Assembly: GCF_029958925.1 (NCBI RefSeq)
Contig: NZ_CP124616.1
Coordinates: 2,108,001 to 2,172,000 of the forward strand
Source of the DNA: Tropicibacter oceani
GTDB taxonomy: Bacteria; Pseudomonadota; Alphaproteobacteria; Rhodobacterales; Rhodobacteraceae
Direction of reading: 5' to 3'
Length of the DNA stretch: 64,000 nucleotides
The notes below the pieces were generated by a model. It did not search any database. It was not told where the DNA came from and worked only from the letters and a program-made list of their open reading frames with translations. Positions 50,623-58,330 of this stretch are shown here, in pieces. A program made the position numbers and the translations under genes. Position 1 is the first letter of the stretch; the number at the start of each line of letters is the position of its first letter.

Positions 50623-51807
50623 TTACATGCCCAGCCGGTCGCGCACCTCGGCCAGGCGCGACCGGCTGACCGGCACCTTGGGCAATGCAGCGGTGCCTTC
50701 AAAGAAACACACGCCGTTGTCCTTCTTGCGCTCGAAGCTGGTGACATGGTCCAGGTTCACCAGATAGCTGCGATGGGTGCGGATAAAGCGGTCTTTGGGT
50801 ATGCGCGCCTCGGCTTCGGTGATCGACCAGGGGCAGAACAGCTTGGAGGCGCCGGAATAAAGTACGGTATAATGCCCCTCGGCGCGCACCGCCGAAACTT
50901 CGTTCGCGGCGATGAAATGCGTGCGCGCCTCTGCCTCGTAGGGGATGCGCAGTCCGGCGGGCACGGCGCCCGGTGGCGCGATTTCCGTGGCAGTATCCGG
51001 GGCAGGGGCAGGGGCGGCGGGCGTGGGCGGCGCCGGCGGCACCGCAGCCCGCGACGGATCCTCGGGCGCCATCTTGGCGGGCGCCGCACTGACGCCCCCC
51101 AGCCGCGTGGCAAAGCTGGCGCCGTTCAGCAGGAAAATCCCCGACAGCACAAAGGCGGATATCGTGACACCAAAGGCCAGCACGCCGGGGCTCATCGGGG
51201 GCAGGATGGCGCTGGCTTCGGGCATCGGCACAAAACCGGTTCCGGCCATGGCGATGAAATGCACTGCAAAGACCGCCAGCCCGAACCCCAGCGTGCCCAG
51301 CACGATGTTACGGGCGCTGCGCCCGTCATAGGCGATCAGAAAGGACAGCACGCTCAGCCCGATGGACAGCACCAGCGCCGCCACGACACCGGCCGCCGAA
51401 TAGACCGGCGCGCACAGCTCCATCCCCGACATGCCGATATAATGCATCACCGGAATGCCGATCCCCACCACCGCCCCGGCTGTGACGATCTTGGCGCGGG
51501 TACGCTGGCCGAAATGCACGATCAGCAGCGCCAGCCCCATGAACAGGATTGCCGTCAAGGCCGAGATCAGCGTGACCAACGGATCGAAGAAAAAGGCGAT
51601 CGGCAGGTCCAGCCCCAGCATCGCCACGAAATGCATCGACCAGATGCCCCAGCCCAGAATCACCGCCGAGGCCGACACGGCGATCTTGCGCACCGTTTCG
51701 GACATTTTCGACAGGCCCTGCGTCAGGCTCAGACCCGAAAAGGCAGCGATCAGCGCGATGGCCAGCGAGGCCAGCACAAAGGCCGGGTTGTGGCTGTAGT
51801 CCAGCAA
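50623..51807 (-). CDS. coxC: CoxC-like membrane regulator with MHYT and LytTR domains
   Basis: 394 aa from a TTG at 51807 preceded by GGAGGGGAGGACC; a TTG at 51855 is the longer alternative. Residues about 1-220 form an MHYT sensor with seven membrane helices and the motifs MHFVAM, MHYIGM and VHFIAM, proposed to bind copper and sense a diatomic gas. An Ala/Pro linker (about 235-275) leads to a LytTR DNA-binding domain (about 285-390, RFIRTHRSYLVNLDHV). It is a likely transcriptional regulator of the cox genes, which lie downstream on the same strand. Confidence 0.9.
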   Translation of the reverse strand: MLDYSHNPAFVLASLAIALIAAFSGLSLTQGLSKMSETVRKIAVSASAVILGWGIWSMHFVAMLGLDLPIAFFFDPLVTLISALTAILFMGLALLIVHFGQRTRAKIVTAGAVVGIGIPVMHYIGMSGMELCAPVYSAAGVVAALVLSIGLSVLSFLIAYDGRSARNIVLGTLGFGLAVFAVHFIAMAGTGFVPMPEASAILPPMSPGVLAFGVTISAFVLSGIFLLNGASFATRLGGVSAAPAKMAPEDPSRAAVPPAPPTPAAPAPAPDTATEIAPPGAVPAGLRIPYEAEARTHFIAANEVSAVRAEGHYTVLYSGASKLFCPWSITEAEARIPKDRFIRTHRSYLVNLDHVTSFERKKDNGVCFFEGTAALPKVPVSRSRLAEVRDRLGM

Positions 51808-51929
51808 AAGGTCCTCCCCTCCCTTTTGATCTGCGCTGAATATAGGCGCTTGCAAGCAAAGGGCGAGCGGGTTTTTCGTTGCATGTGCAACGGAATTCGG
51901 GCATCACTTGCGCCAGGGAGACGATCATC

Positions 51930-53090
51930 ATGCGGCTGAGCAACCTCGACATCACTGAACTGACCGACTGGCGGCACATGCTGCACCGCGTTCCGGAATT
52001 GTCCGGCGAAGAAGAGCAGACCGCGCGCCATGTGGTGCAGATGCTGCAGGCGACCGACCCCGACCAGATCGTGACCGGGCTGGGCGGCCACGGCGTTGCC
52101 GCGCTGTACCGTGGCGCCTTGCCCGGCCCCTGCGTCATGCTGCGCTGCGAGTTGGACGCACTGCCCATCGAGGAGCTGGGCGAGGTCGCGCATAAATCGC
52201 AAACCCCCGGCAAGGCGCATCTGTGCGGCCATGACGGTCACATGACCATGCTGGCCGCCATGGCGCGGATGCTGGGGCGGCAGCGCCCCTTGCGCGGCAG
52301 CGTCATCCTGATGTTCCAGCCCGCCGAGGAAAACGGCGAGGGGGCGCGCGCCGTGGTGGCCGACCCGGCCTATGCGCAGCTGCGCCCCGACTATGTCTTT
52401 GCCATCCACAACATGCCGGGCCTGCCGCTGGGCGCGGTGGCGCTGCGACCCGGTCCGGCCTGCTGCGCGTCGCGCGGGATGCGCATCACGCTTCAGGGGC
52501 AGACCGCCCATGCCGCCGAACCCGAAGAGGGGCGTTCGCCCATGGTGGCGCTGTCGCGGCTGATGCCGGACCTGACCGCCCTGTCGCAAGGCACCCCCGA
52601 GGACATGGATTTCGCCCTGGCCACAGTGACCCATGCCCGGATGGGCGAGGCGTCGTTCGGGGTTGCGCCGGGACATGCCGAATTTTTCGTCACCCTGCGC
52701 ACCCTTGTCGATGACACCATGGCCGCGCTGGTGGCCCGCGCCGAGGCGCTTGTCGCCGAACAGGCCAGCGCGGCGGGCCTGACCTTCGAGATCGGCTACG
52801 AGGACATTTTCGACGCCACAGTGAACGACCCCGAGGCCGCCGACCTGGCCTGGCGCGCGATTGAAACCATCGGCGTGCCGCTTGGGCAAGAGGGGCTGCC
52901 AATCCGCGCCTCCGAGGATGTGGGCTGTTTCGGCGGTTCGGCGAAACTGGCCTTCATGTTGCTGGGCGCGGGGGAAACCTGCCCGGCGGTGCACACGCCG
53001 CGCTATGATTTCCCGGACGATCTGATCGCGCGCGGGGCGGCCATCTACAGCGCTATCCTAAAGGATATCCTGGGGCCGGAAGGCAAGTGA
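51930..53090 (+). CDS. M20-family amidohydrolase (hippurate/N-acyl amino acid hydrolase type)
   Basis: 386 aa. Zn-binding and catalytic motifs: RCELDALPIEE (about 73-83), LCGHDGHMTMLAAMARML (about 99-116), FQPAEENGEGARAVV (about 132-146), IHNMPGLPLG (about 170) and the terminal VHTPRYDFPDDLI. The dimer domain includes GQTAHAAEPEEGRSP. It hydrolyses an N-acyl amino acid or indole conjugate; hippurate would release benzoate, which would fit the aromatic genes downstream, but this is inference. The ATG at 51930 has GGGAG upstream. It is divergent from coxC. Confidence 0.88.
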   Translation: MRLSNLDITELTDWRHMLHRVPELSGEEEQTARHVVQMLQATDPDQIVTGLGGHGVAALYRGALPGPCVMLRCELDALPIEELGEVAHKSQTPGKAHLCGHDGHMTMLAAMARMLGRQRPLRGSVILMFQPAEENGEGARAVVADPAYAQLRPDYVFAIHNMPGLPLGAVALRPGPACCASRGMRITLQGQTAHAAEPEEGRSPMVALSRLMPDLTALSQGTPEDMDFALATVTHARMGEASFGVAPGHAEFFVTLRTLVDDTMAALVARAEALVAEQASAAGLTFEIGYEDIFDATVNDPEAADLAWRAIETIGVPLGQEGLPIRASEDVGCFGGSAKLAFMLLGAGETCPAVHTPRYDFPDDLIARGAAIYSAILKDILGPEGK

Positions 53091-53196
53091 TACGTCAACA
53101 TTTTGTTTCCTGGTAAACATAATTGTGATAGAACTGGACAATCGTTGCGCAGTGCTGTCGGATGCAAAAGGTGACCGATGGGTCGGTTAAAGAGTT

Positions 53197-53210
53197 TGCA
53201 TTATAATGCG
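53197..53210. promoter_or_regulatory. Box-type operator 1 (TRAP promoter)
   Basis: TGCA-TTATAA-TGCG: one mismatch from TGCA-N6-TGCA. 81 bp upstream of the TRAP binding-protein start. The first TGCA is exactly 15 bp from the next TGCA at 53216. Confidence 0.7.
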
Positions 53211-53215
53211 AATTC

Positions 53216-53229
53216 TGCATGATCTTGCA
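53216..53229. promoter_or_regulatory. Box-type operator 2 (TRAP promoter)
   Basis: TGCA-TGATCT-TGCA, exact TGCA-N6-TGCA, 49 bp upstream of the TRAP binding-protein start. With operator 1 it forms a TGCA-N15-TGCA direct repeat. Confidence 0.75.
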
Positions 53230-53277
53230 TAGTCTTGCCGCGTCAGAGGAGGCGCGGCGACAGGGGGAGGGAATGAC

Positions 53278-54318
53278 ATGACCACACGCAGAAGCCTGAT
53301 GGCCGGGGCGGCCGCGCTTGCCATCGCCGCTGTTGGCGCTACCGGCGCAATGGCGCAAGAGGTTACGCTGAAACTGCACCAGTTCCTGCCCGCGCAGGCC
53401 AACGTGCCAAGGCTGATCCTTGATGTCTGGGCCGACAAGGTCGAGGCCGAATCGGGGGACCGTATCAAGATTGAACGCTTTCCCGCGATGCAGCTGGGCG
53501 GCACCCCGCCCGAGCTGATCGATCAGGCCATCGACGGCGTCGCCGATATCGTCTGGGCGGTGAACGGATTCACGCCGGGACGTTTTCCGCATACCGAAGT
53601 GTTCGAGCTGCCCTTCATGACCTCGGATGCGCGCGCCGCCTCATACGCCTATTGGACGATGTTCAAAGAGCATATGGAGACGACTGATTTCGCCGATCTC
53701 AAGATCCTTGGCACCTGGGTGCACGGCCCCGGCATGTTGCACACCAAATCCCCCGTGGCCTCGCCCGAGGATCTGCAGGGCCTGAAGATCCGCGGCGGAT
53801 CGCGCATGGTAAACCAGCTGCTGGAGCGGGTCGGCGCAGAACCCATCGGCCTGCCCGTCACCGCCATCCCCGAGGCGCTGTCCAAGGGCGTGATCGACGG
53901 CACCACCATCCCCTGGGAGGTGACGACCGCGTTGAAGGTGTCGGAACTGGTGGGCAATCACACCGAATTCGACGGCCCGGCGATCTATAACCTGACCTTC
54001 GTTCTGGCGATGAACAAGGACCGCTACGACGCGCTGCCCGACGATCTGAAGGCGGTGATGGACGCCAATTCGGGGCTCGAGTTCAGCGTGATGGCGGGCG
54101 GTATCATGGAGGATGCCGACGGCCCCGCGCGCCAGATCGCCGTGGACAATGGCAACACCATCGTCACCGTGTCCGAAGCGGACGCCGCGAAGTGGGAGGA
54201 GATGGCCCGCCCGGTCTATGACGCATGGATCGCGGACGTGGCGAACAAGGGAATTGATGGCGCGGCCCTGATCGAACAGGCACGCGCCCTCATGTCGGAA
54301 TACCAAGCAAATAACTAA
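53278..54318 (+). CDS. TRAP transporter substrate-binding protein DctP, copy 1
   Basis: 346 aa. The signal peptide (MTTRRSLMAGAAALAIAAVG) ends near MAQEVTLKLHQFLPAQANVP. Conserved DctP features: GAEPIGLPVTAIPEALSKGVIDGTTIPW (about 196-223) and LQGLKIRGGSRMVNQLLERVG, where the Arg of IRGGSRM is expected to bind the carboxylate. Upstream are two TGCA-N6-TGCA operators, suggesting a benzoate or related aromatic carboxylate ligand. An adjacent second binding protein is about 70% identical. GGGAGG precedes the ATG. Confidence 0.92.
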   Translation: MTTRRSLMAGAAALAIAAVGATGAMAQEVTLKLHQFLPAQANVPRLILDVWADKVEAESGDRIKIERFPAMQLGGTPPELIDQAIDGVADIVWAVNGFTPGRFPHTEVFELPFMTSDARAASYAYWTMFKEHMETTDFADLKILGTWVHGPGMLHTKSPVASPEDLQGLKIRGGSRMVNQLLERVGAEPIGLPVTAIPEALSKGVIDGTTIPWEVTTALKVSELVGNHTEFDGPAIYNLTFVLAMNKDRYDALPDDLKAVMDANSGLEFSVMAGGIMEDADGPARQIAVDNGNTIVTVSEADAAKWEEMARPVYDAWIADVANKGIDGAALIEQARALMSEYQANN

Positions 54319-54336
54319 GATCCCGGTAACGGGATC
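54319..54336. repeat. Intercistronic hairpin with GTAA tetraloop between the two DctP genes
   Basis: GATCCCG-GTAA-CGGGATC: 7-bp stem capped by a GNRA-type loop, immediately after the stop of copy 1 and before the SD of copy 2. May set relative expression or mRNA stability. Confidence 0.65.
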
Positions 54337-54359
54337 ATAGGTCAGTAGGGAGGAATACC

Positions 54360-55418
54360 ATGACCACTCGTAGAAAGATCCTTGGCGTTGCAGGTGCGGC
54401 TTTGGCCGTGTCGCTGATGTCGTCTGCGGCCTTTGCCCAGGAGGTGACGCTCAAGCTGCACCAATTCCTGCCGGCGCAGGCCAACGTGCCCAAGCAGGTC
54501 CTGGACGTCTGGGCCGACAATGTCGAAAAGGACAGCGAAGGCCGCATCAAGGTGGAACGCTACCCCTCGATGCAGCTGGGCGGCGTGCCGCCGGAGCTGA
54601 TGGATCAGGCGATGGACGGCGTTGCAGACGTGGTCTGGACCGTGGTCGGCTATACCCCGGGCCGTTTCCCGACGACCGAAGTGTTCGAACTGCCCTTCAT
54701 GGTGGATGATGCCCGCGCGGCCAGCTACGCCTATTGGAAGATGTTCGAAACCCACATGAAGGACACCGAATTTGCCGATGTGCATATCCTTGGCACCTGG
54801 GTTCACGGCCCCGGCATGTTCCACACCAACAAGCCGGTTGCCGTTCCCGGCGATCTGCAGGGCATGAAGATCCGCGGCGGCTCGCGCCTTGTGAACGACC
54901 TGCTGACCCGCGTCGGCGCCGAGCCCATCGGCATGCCGGTGCCCGCCATCCCCGAGGGCCTGTCCAAGGGCGTTCTGGACGGCACCACCATCCCGTGGGA
55001 AGTCACCAGCGCGCTGAAGGTGCCGGAACTGGTCAAGAACCACACCGAGTTCGAAGGCCCGGCGCTGTATAACCTGACCTTTGTTCTGGCGATGAACAAG
55101 GACCGCTATGACGGTCTGCCCGACGATCTGAAGGCGGTTGTGGATGCCAACTCGGGTCTGGCCTTCTCGATCTTTGCCGGTGGCACGCAGGCCGATGCCG
55201 ATGGCCCCGCCCGTCAGATCGCCGTGGACATGGGCAACACCATCGTCACCGTGACCGAAGAGCAGGCCAAGGAATGGGATGCCCTGGTCAACCCGATCTA
55301 CGCGACCTGGGTCGAGGACATGAAAGGCAAGGGCAAGGACGGTCAGGCGTTGATCGACGAAGCCCGCGCCCTGATGGCCGAATACACCGCGGACATGGAC
55401 ACCTATACCGCGAAATAA
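54360..55418 (+). CDS. TRAP transporter substrate-binding protein DctP, copy 2
   Basis: 352 aa, paralogue of copy 1 in head-to-tail array. Shares EVTLKLHQFLPAQANVP, TEVFELPFM, GTWVHGPGM, IRGGSR and DGTTIPWEV. It has its own signal peptide and a strong SD (AGGGAGGAA). C-terminal extension YTADMDTYTAK beyond copy 1. The two may bind related ligands and feed the single DctQM pair that follows, or one may be expressed more strongly. Tandem duplication is clear; ligand specificity is not. Confidence 0.92.
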   Translation: MTTRRKILGVAGAALAVSLMSSAAFAQEVTLKLHQFLPAQANVPKQVLDVWADNVEKDSEGRIKVERYPSMQLGGVPPELMDQAMDGVADVVWTVVGYTPGRFPTTEVFELPFMVDDARAASYAYWKMFETHMKDTEFADVHILGTWVHGPGMFHTNKPVAVPGDLQGMKIRGGSRLVNDLLTRVGAEPIGMPVPAIPEGLSKGVLDGTTIPWEVTSALKVPELVKNHTEFEGPALYNLTFVLAMNKDRYDGLPDDLKAVVDANSGLAFSIFAGGTQADADGPARQIAVDMGNTIVTVTEEQAKEWDALVNPIYATWVEDMKGKGKDGQALIDEARALMAEYTADMDTYTAK

Positions 55419-55429
55419 GCCACTGGAAC

Positions 55430-55455
55430 GGGGCTGCGGCATGGTCCGTGGCCCC
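55430..55455. repeat. Hairpin between DctP copy 2 and DctQ
   Basis: GGGGC/GCCCC (55430-55434 with 55451-55455) with an inner CGG/CCG pairing. Positioned where transcripts of binding-protein genes are often stabilised relative to membrane subunits. Confidence 0.5.
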
Positions 55456-55482
55456 GAACCCGGCCTCGAAGGAAATCCCCAC

Positions 55483-56076
55483 ATGCAACGCGTTCATCGC
55501 ACGGTACTGGCGCTGGCACGGATGATGGCAGTGATCGGCGGGAGTGTCCTGACACTTCTGATCCTGATCATCTGCATTTCGATCCTTGGCCGCACGGCCA
55601 ACAGCCTCTTGCACTCGGACTTCATGATGGGGGCGGCCCCCGGCATGGCGCAATCGCTGATCGATCTTGGCATCGGCGCGATCCGCGGCGATTTCGAACT
55701 GGTCGAGGCGGGGATGGCTTTTTGCATCTTTGCCTTCCTGCCGCTGTGCCAGGTGACCGGCGGCCATGCTTCGGTCGATATCTTCACGAATTTCCTGCCG
55801 CGCGGGGCCAACCGGTTCCTGATCTTCCTGGGCGAGGCGCTTTTTGCCGTGGCGCTGGTGGTCATCGCCTGGCAGCTGGACGCCGGGATGGATCGCAAGA
55901 TGCGCTCGGGCGAGACGACCTTGCTGCTGCAATTCCCGGTCTGGTGGTCCTATGCGGCCAGCCTGGTGGGCGCGGTCGCCGCCGCTGCGGCCGGGGCCTA
56001 CATGGCGCTGGTGCGCGGACTTGAATTGCTGACGGGCCGCGTGATCGTGGCCAATGCCGTGGGGGCAGACCATTGA
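55483..56076 (+). CDS. TRAP transporter small permease DctQ
   Basis: 197-aa inner-membrane protein, four predicted helices (residues about 18-40, 62-88, 97-118, 150-175). FCIFAFLPLCQVTGGHASVDIFTNFLP is a typical DctQ loop. Larger than the usual 160-170 aa, owing to the loop after helix 1. AAGGAA precedes the ATG. Its stop overlaps the DctM start (TTGA). Confidence 0.85.
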   Translation: MQRVHRTVLALARMMAVIGGSVLTLLILIICISILGRTANSLLHSDFMMGAAPGMAQSLIDLGIGAIRGDFELVEAGMAFCIFAFLPLCQVTGGHASVDIFTNFLPRGANRFLIFLGEALFAVALVVIAWQLDAGMDRKMRSGETTLLLQFPVWWSYAASLVGAVAAAAAGAYMALVRGLELLTGRVIVANAVGADH

Positions 56077-57389
56077 GCAACCTTGAAATCGGTATCTATT
56101 CCTTTCCGGCGCTGTTGCTGCTGATCTTTGTCCGGGTGCCCATCGGGCTGGCCATGTTCATCACCGGCTTTGTCGGGCTGTGGATGGTGAACGGCAACAT
56201 GATCATGGCGTTGGCGCGGCTGAAGTCCGAGGCCTACACGACCTTTTCCAGCTATTCGCTGTCGATTGTCCCGATGTTCCTGCTGATGGGCTATTTCGCG
56301 ACGCTGGGCGGCATGTCCCAGGCGCTGTTCAAGGCCGCCGAGAACTTTCTGGGCCACCGCAAGGGCGGGGTGGCCATGGCGGCCATCGGTGCCTGCGCGG
56401 GCTTTGGTTCGATCTGCGGGTCGTCTCTGGCCACCGCTGCCACCATGAGCCGCGTGGCCCTGCCCGAGTTGAAATCCTATGGCTACAAAGGCGGGTTTTC
56501 GACCGCAACGCTGGCGGCGGGCGGCACGCTGGGCATCCTGATCCCGCCCTCGGTGGTGTTGGTGATCTATGCCATCCTGACCGAACAGAATATCGCCAAG
56601 CTGTTTCTGGCGGCCTTCATCCCCGGCATCATGGCCGCCATCGGCTATATGATCGCGGTGTCGATCTATGTGCGGATGAACCCCGGCAGCGCAGGCGTGC
56701 GCCCGCCTGTGCCCATGGCCGAGCGGTTCCGCGCTTTGATTGACGTCTGGCCGGTGCTTTTGGTCTTTGTCTCGGTGGTGGGCGGCATCTATGGCGGCAT
56801 CTTTACCCCAACCGAAGGCGCGGCCGTGGGCGCGCTGGGCACGGGGATCATCGCATTCGTCAACGGCGGTCTGACGCGCCGGACGCTGGTCGACAGCTTT
56901 GCCGATACCGCACGATCCACCGCGATGATCTTTTTCATCGTGCTGGGGGCGGCGTTCTACAACGGGTTCTTGGCGCTGACGCAGGTTCCGCAGCAGTTGT
57001 CGCAGCTGGTGGTGGATCAAGGGTTCAGCCCGATGCTGGTGCTGGTTCTGATCCTGGCGCTGTACCTTGTGTTCGGCTGCTTCATGGACAGCCTGTCGAT
57101 GATCCTGCTGACGATCCCGATCTTCTTTCCGGTGATCTCGGCCTTGGATTTCGGGATGAGCACGGAACATGTGGCGATCTGGTTCGGCATCCTTGTGCTG
57201 ATCGTGGTCGAGGTCGGATTGATCACGCCGCCGGTGGGGATGAACCTGTTCGTGATCAACGCCATGGACCCTGAAACCCCGATGTTCGAGACCTACAAGG
57301 CGGTGATCTACTACGTGATCTCCGACCTGGTGCGGGTGGCGATCCTGGTGATGTTCCCGGCGATCACGCTGTTCCTGCTGCCGGGGTAG
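56073..57389 (+). CDS. TRAP transporter large permease DctM
   Basis: 438 aa, about 12 membrane helices of the IT superfamily: VRVPIGLAMFITGFVGLW (about 22-40), GSICGSSLATAATMSRVALPELKSYGYKGGFSTATLAAGGTLGILIPPSVVLVIYAI and EVGLITPPVGMNLFVINAMDPETPMFETYKAVIYYVISD (C-terminal). It is the Na+-driven translocator that works with either DctP. Start is TTG at 56073, with GGGGG upstream. Confidence 0.93.
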   Translation: MSNLEIGIYSFPALLLLIFVRVPIGLAMFITGFVGLWMVNGNMIMALARLKSEAYTTFSSYSLSIVPMFLLMGYFATLGGMSQALFKAAENFLGHRKGGVAMAAIGACAGFGSICGSSLATAATMSRVALPELKSYGYKGGFSTATLAAGGTLGILIPPSVVLVIYAILTEQNIAKLFLAAFIPGIMAAIGYMIAVSIYVRMNPGSAGVRPPVPMAERFRALIDVWPVLLVFVSVVGGIYGGIFTPTEGAAVGALGTGIIAFVNGGLTRRTLVDSFADTARSTAMIFFIVLGAAFYNGFLALTQVPQQLSQLVVDQGFSPMLVLVLILALYLVFGCFMDSLSMILLTIPIFFPVISALDFGMSTEHVAIWFGILVLIVVEVGLITPPVGMNLFVINAMDPETPMFETYKAVIYYVISDLVRVAILVMFPAITLFLLPG

Positions 57390-57448
57390 CGGGGCTTGGC
57401 GCTGGGCGGAGCTTTTGCCCGGCGTTTTCGTTGTGACGATCTGGGGAA

Positions 57449-57510
57449 GGGGGCGCTGCCCCCACCGCGCCTTTGGCGCGGCCCCCCGGGATATTTTTGG
57501 CAAGCAGAAG
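57449..57510 (+). repeat. Intergenic hairpin repeat (forward copy)
   Basis: GGGGGCGCTGCCCCC, a CCGCGCC/GGCGCGG hairpin, then CCCCCCGGGATATTTTTGG and an AAGCAGAAG tail. Same order as the reverse copy at 50560-50620. It lies in the 156-bp gap between DctM and the SDR gene. Confidence 0.75.
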
Positions 57511-57545
57511 ACACGAGGGCTGTCTTTGAACGAGGAGGGTTAGAC

Positions 57546-58307
57546 ATGGATGTTTCGGGTCTGGTGGCGATTGTCAGTGGCGGGGCAAGCGGGCTGGGGG
57601 CTGCGACGGCGCGGCGTCTGGCGGCAGAGGGCGCCAAGGTCGGCATTCTGGATTTCGACGCCGAGCGCGGCGCGGCCGTGGCGGCCGAAATTGGCGGGCA
57701 TGCGGTGAAGACCGATGTCGGCGATGAGGCCAGCGTTGCAGCGGCGGTGGCCGAAATCAAGGACAGGTTGGGCGCGCCGCGCGTGGCGGTGTCCTGCGCC
57801 GGGGTGGGGCTTGCGGCCCGCGTGGTCGGGCGCGAGGGCAAGCTGTCGACCGATGTTTTCGAGCGCACGATCCGGGTGAACCTGATGGGCACCTACAACG
57901 TCATGTCCCATGCGGCGCGCGAGATGATGGCGCTGGAGCCTTTGGAGAGTGGCGAGCGCGGCGTGGTGATCAACACCGCCAGCATTGCCTGGCAGGACGG
58001 CCAGGTGGGGCAGGCGGCCTATGCGGCCTCAAAAGGGGCGATTGCCGCCATGTGTCTGCCGGTGGCGCGTGAGATGGCCAAGATGGGTGTGCGGGTCATG
58101 GCGATTGCGCCCGGCCTGTTCAACACGCCGATGATGGAGGGCCTGCCCGAAGAGACGACGCAGGGCATCGTCGCGAATATTCCCTTTCCGCATCGTCTGG
58201 GGATGCCCGAGGAATATGGTCAGCTGGTCAGCCAGATCATCGCCAACCCCTATCTGAACGGCACCACGATCCGGCTGGATGCGGCGGTTCGCCTGCCGCA
58301 GCGCTGA
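57546..58307 (+). CDS. Short-chain dehydrogenase, 3-hydroxyacyl-CoA dehydrogenase type 2-like
   Basis: 253 aa. NAD-binding GGASGLGAATARRLAAEGAKVGILD (about 10-34), NNAG-like SCAGVGLAARV, catalytic Ser-Tyr-Lys (NTASIAWQDGQVGQAAYAASKGA, Tyr near 159) and APGLFNTPMMEGLPEE. The pattern resembles HSD17B10/type 2 3-hydroxyacyl-CoA dehydrogenases, which oxidise short or aromatic 3-hydroxyacyl-CoA. With the ferulate-type ligase next door, side-chain beta-oxidation of a phenylpropanoid is a plausible role. GAGGAGG precedes the ATG. Confidence 0.88.
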   Translation: MDVSGLVAIVSGGASGLGAATARRLAAEGAKVGILDFDAERGAAVAAEIGGHAVKTDVGDEASVAAAVAEIKDRLGAPRVAVSCAGVGLAARVVGREGKLSTDVFERTIRVNLMGTYNVMSHAAREMMALEPLESGERGVVINTASIAWQDGQVGQAAYAASKGAIAAMCLPVAREMAKMGVRVMAIAPGLFNTPMMEGLPEETTQGIVANIPFPHRLGMPEEYGQLVSQIIANPYLNGTTIRLDAAVRLPQR

Positions 58308-58330
58308 GGGTTCAAGGGGAGGAGGACGGC

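Noticed and set aside
55998-57503. 501-codon minus-strand frame opposite DctM
   Set aside because: Highly charged His/Arg/Asp repeats typical of an antisense shadow of a membrane protein.
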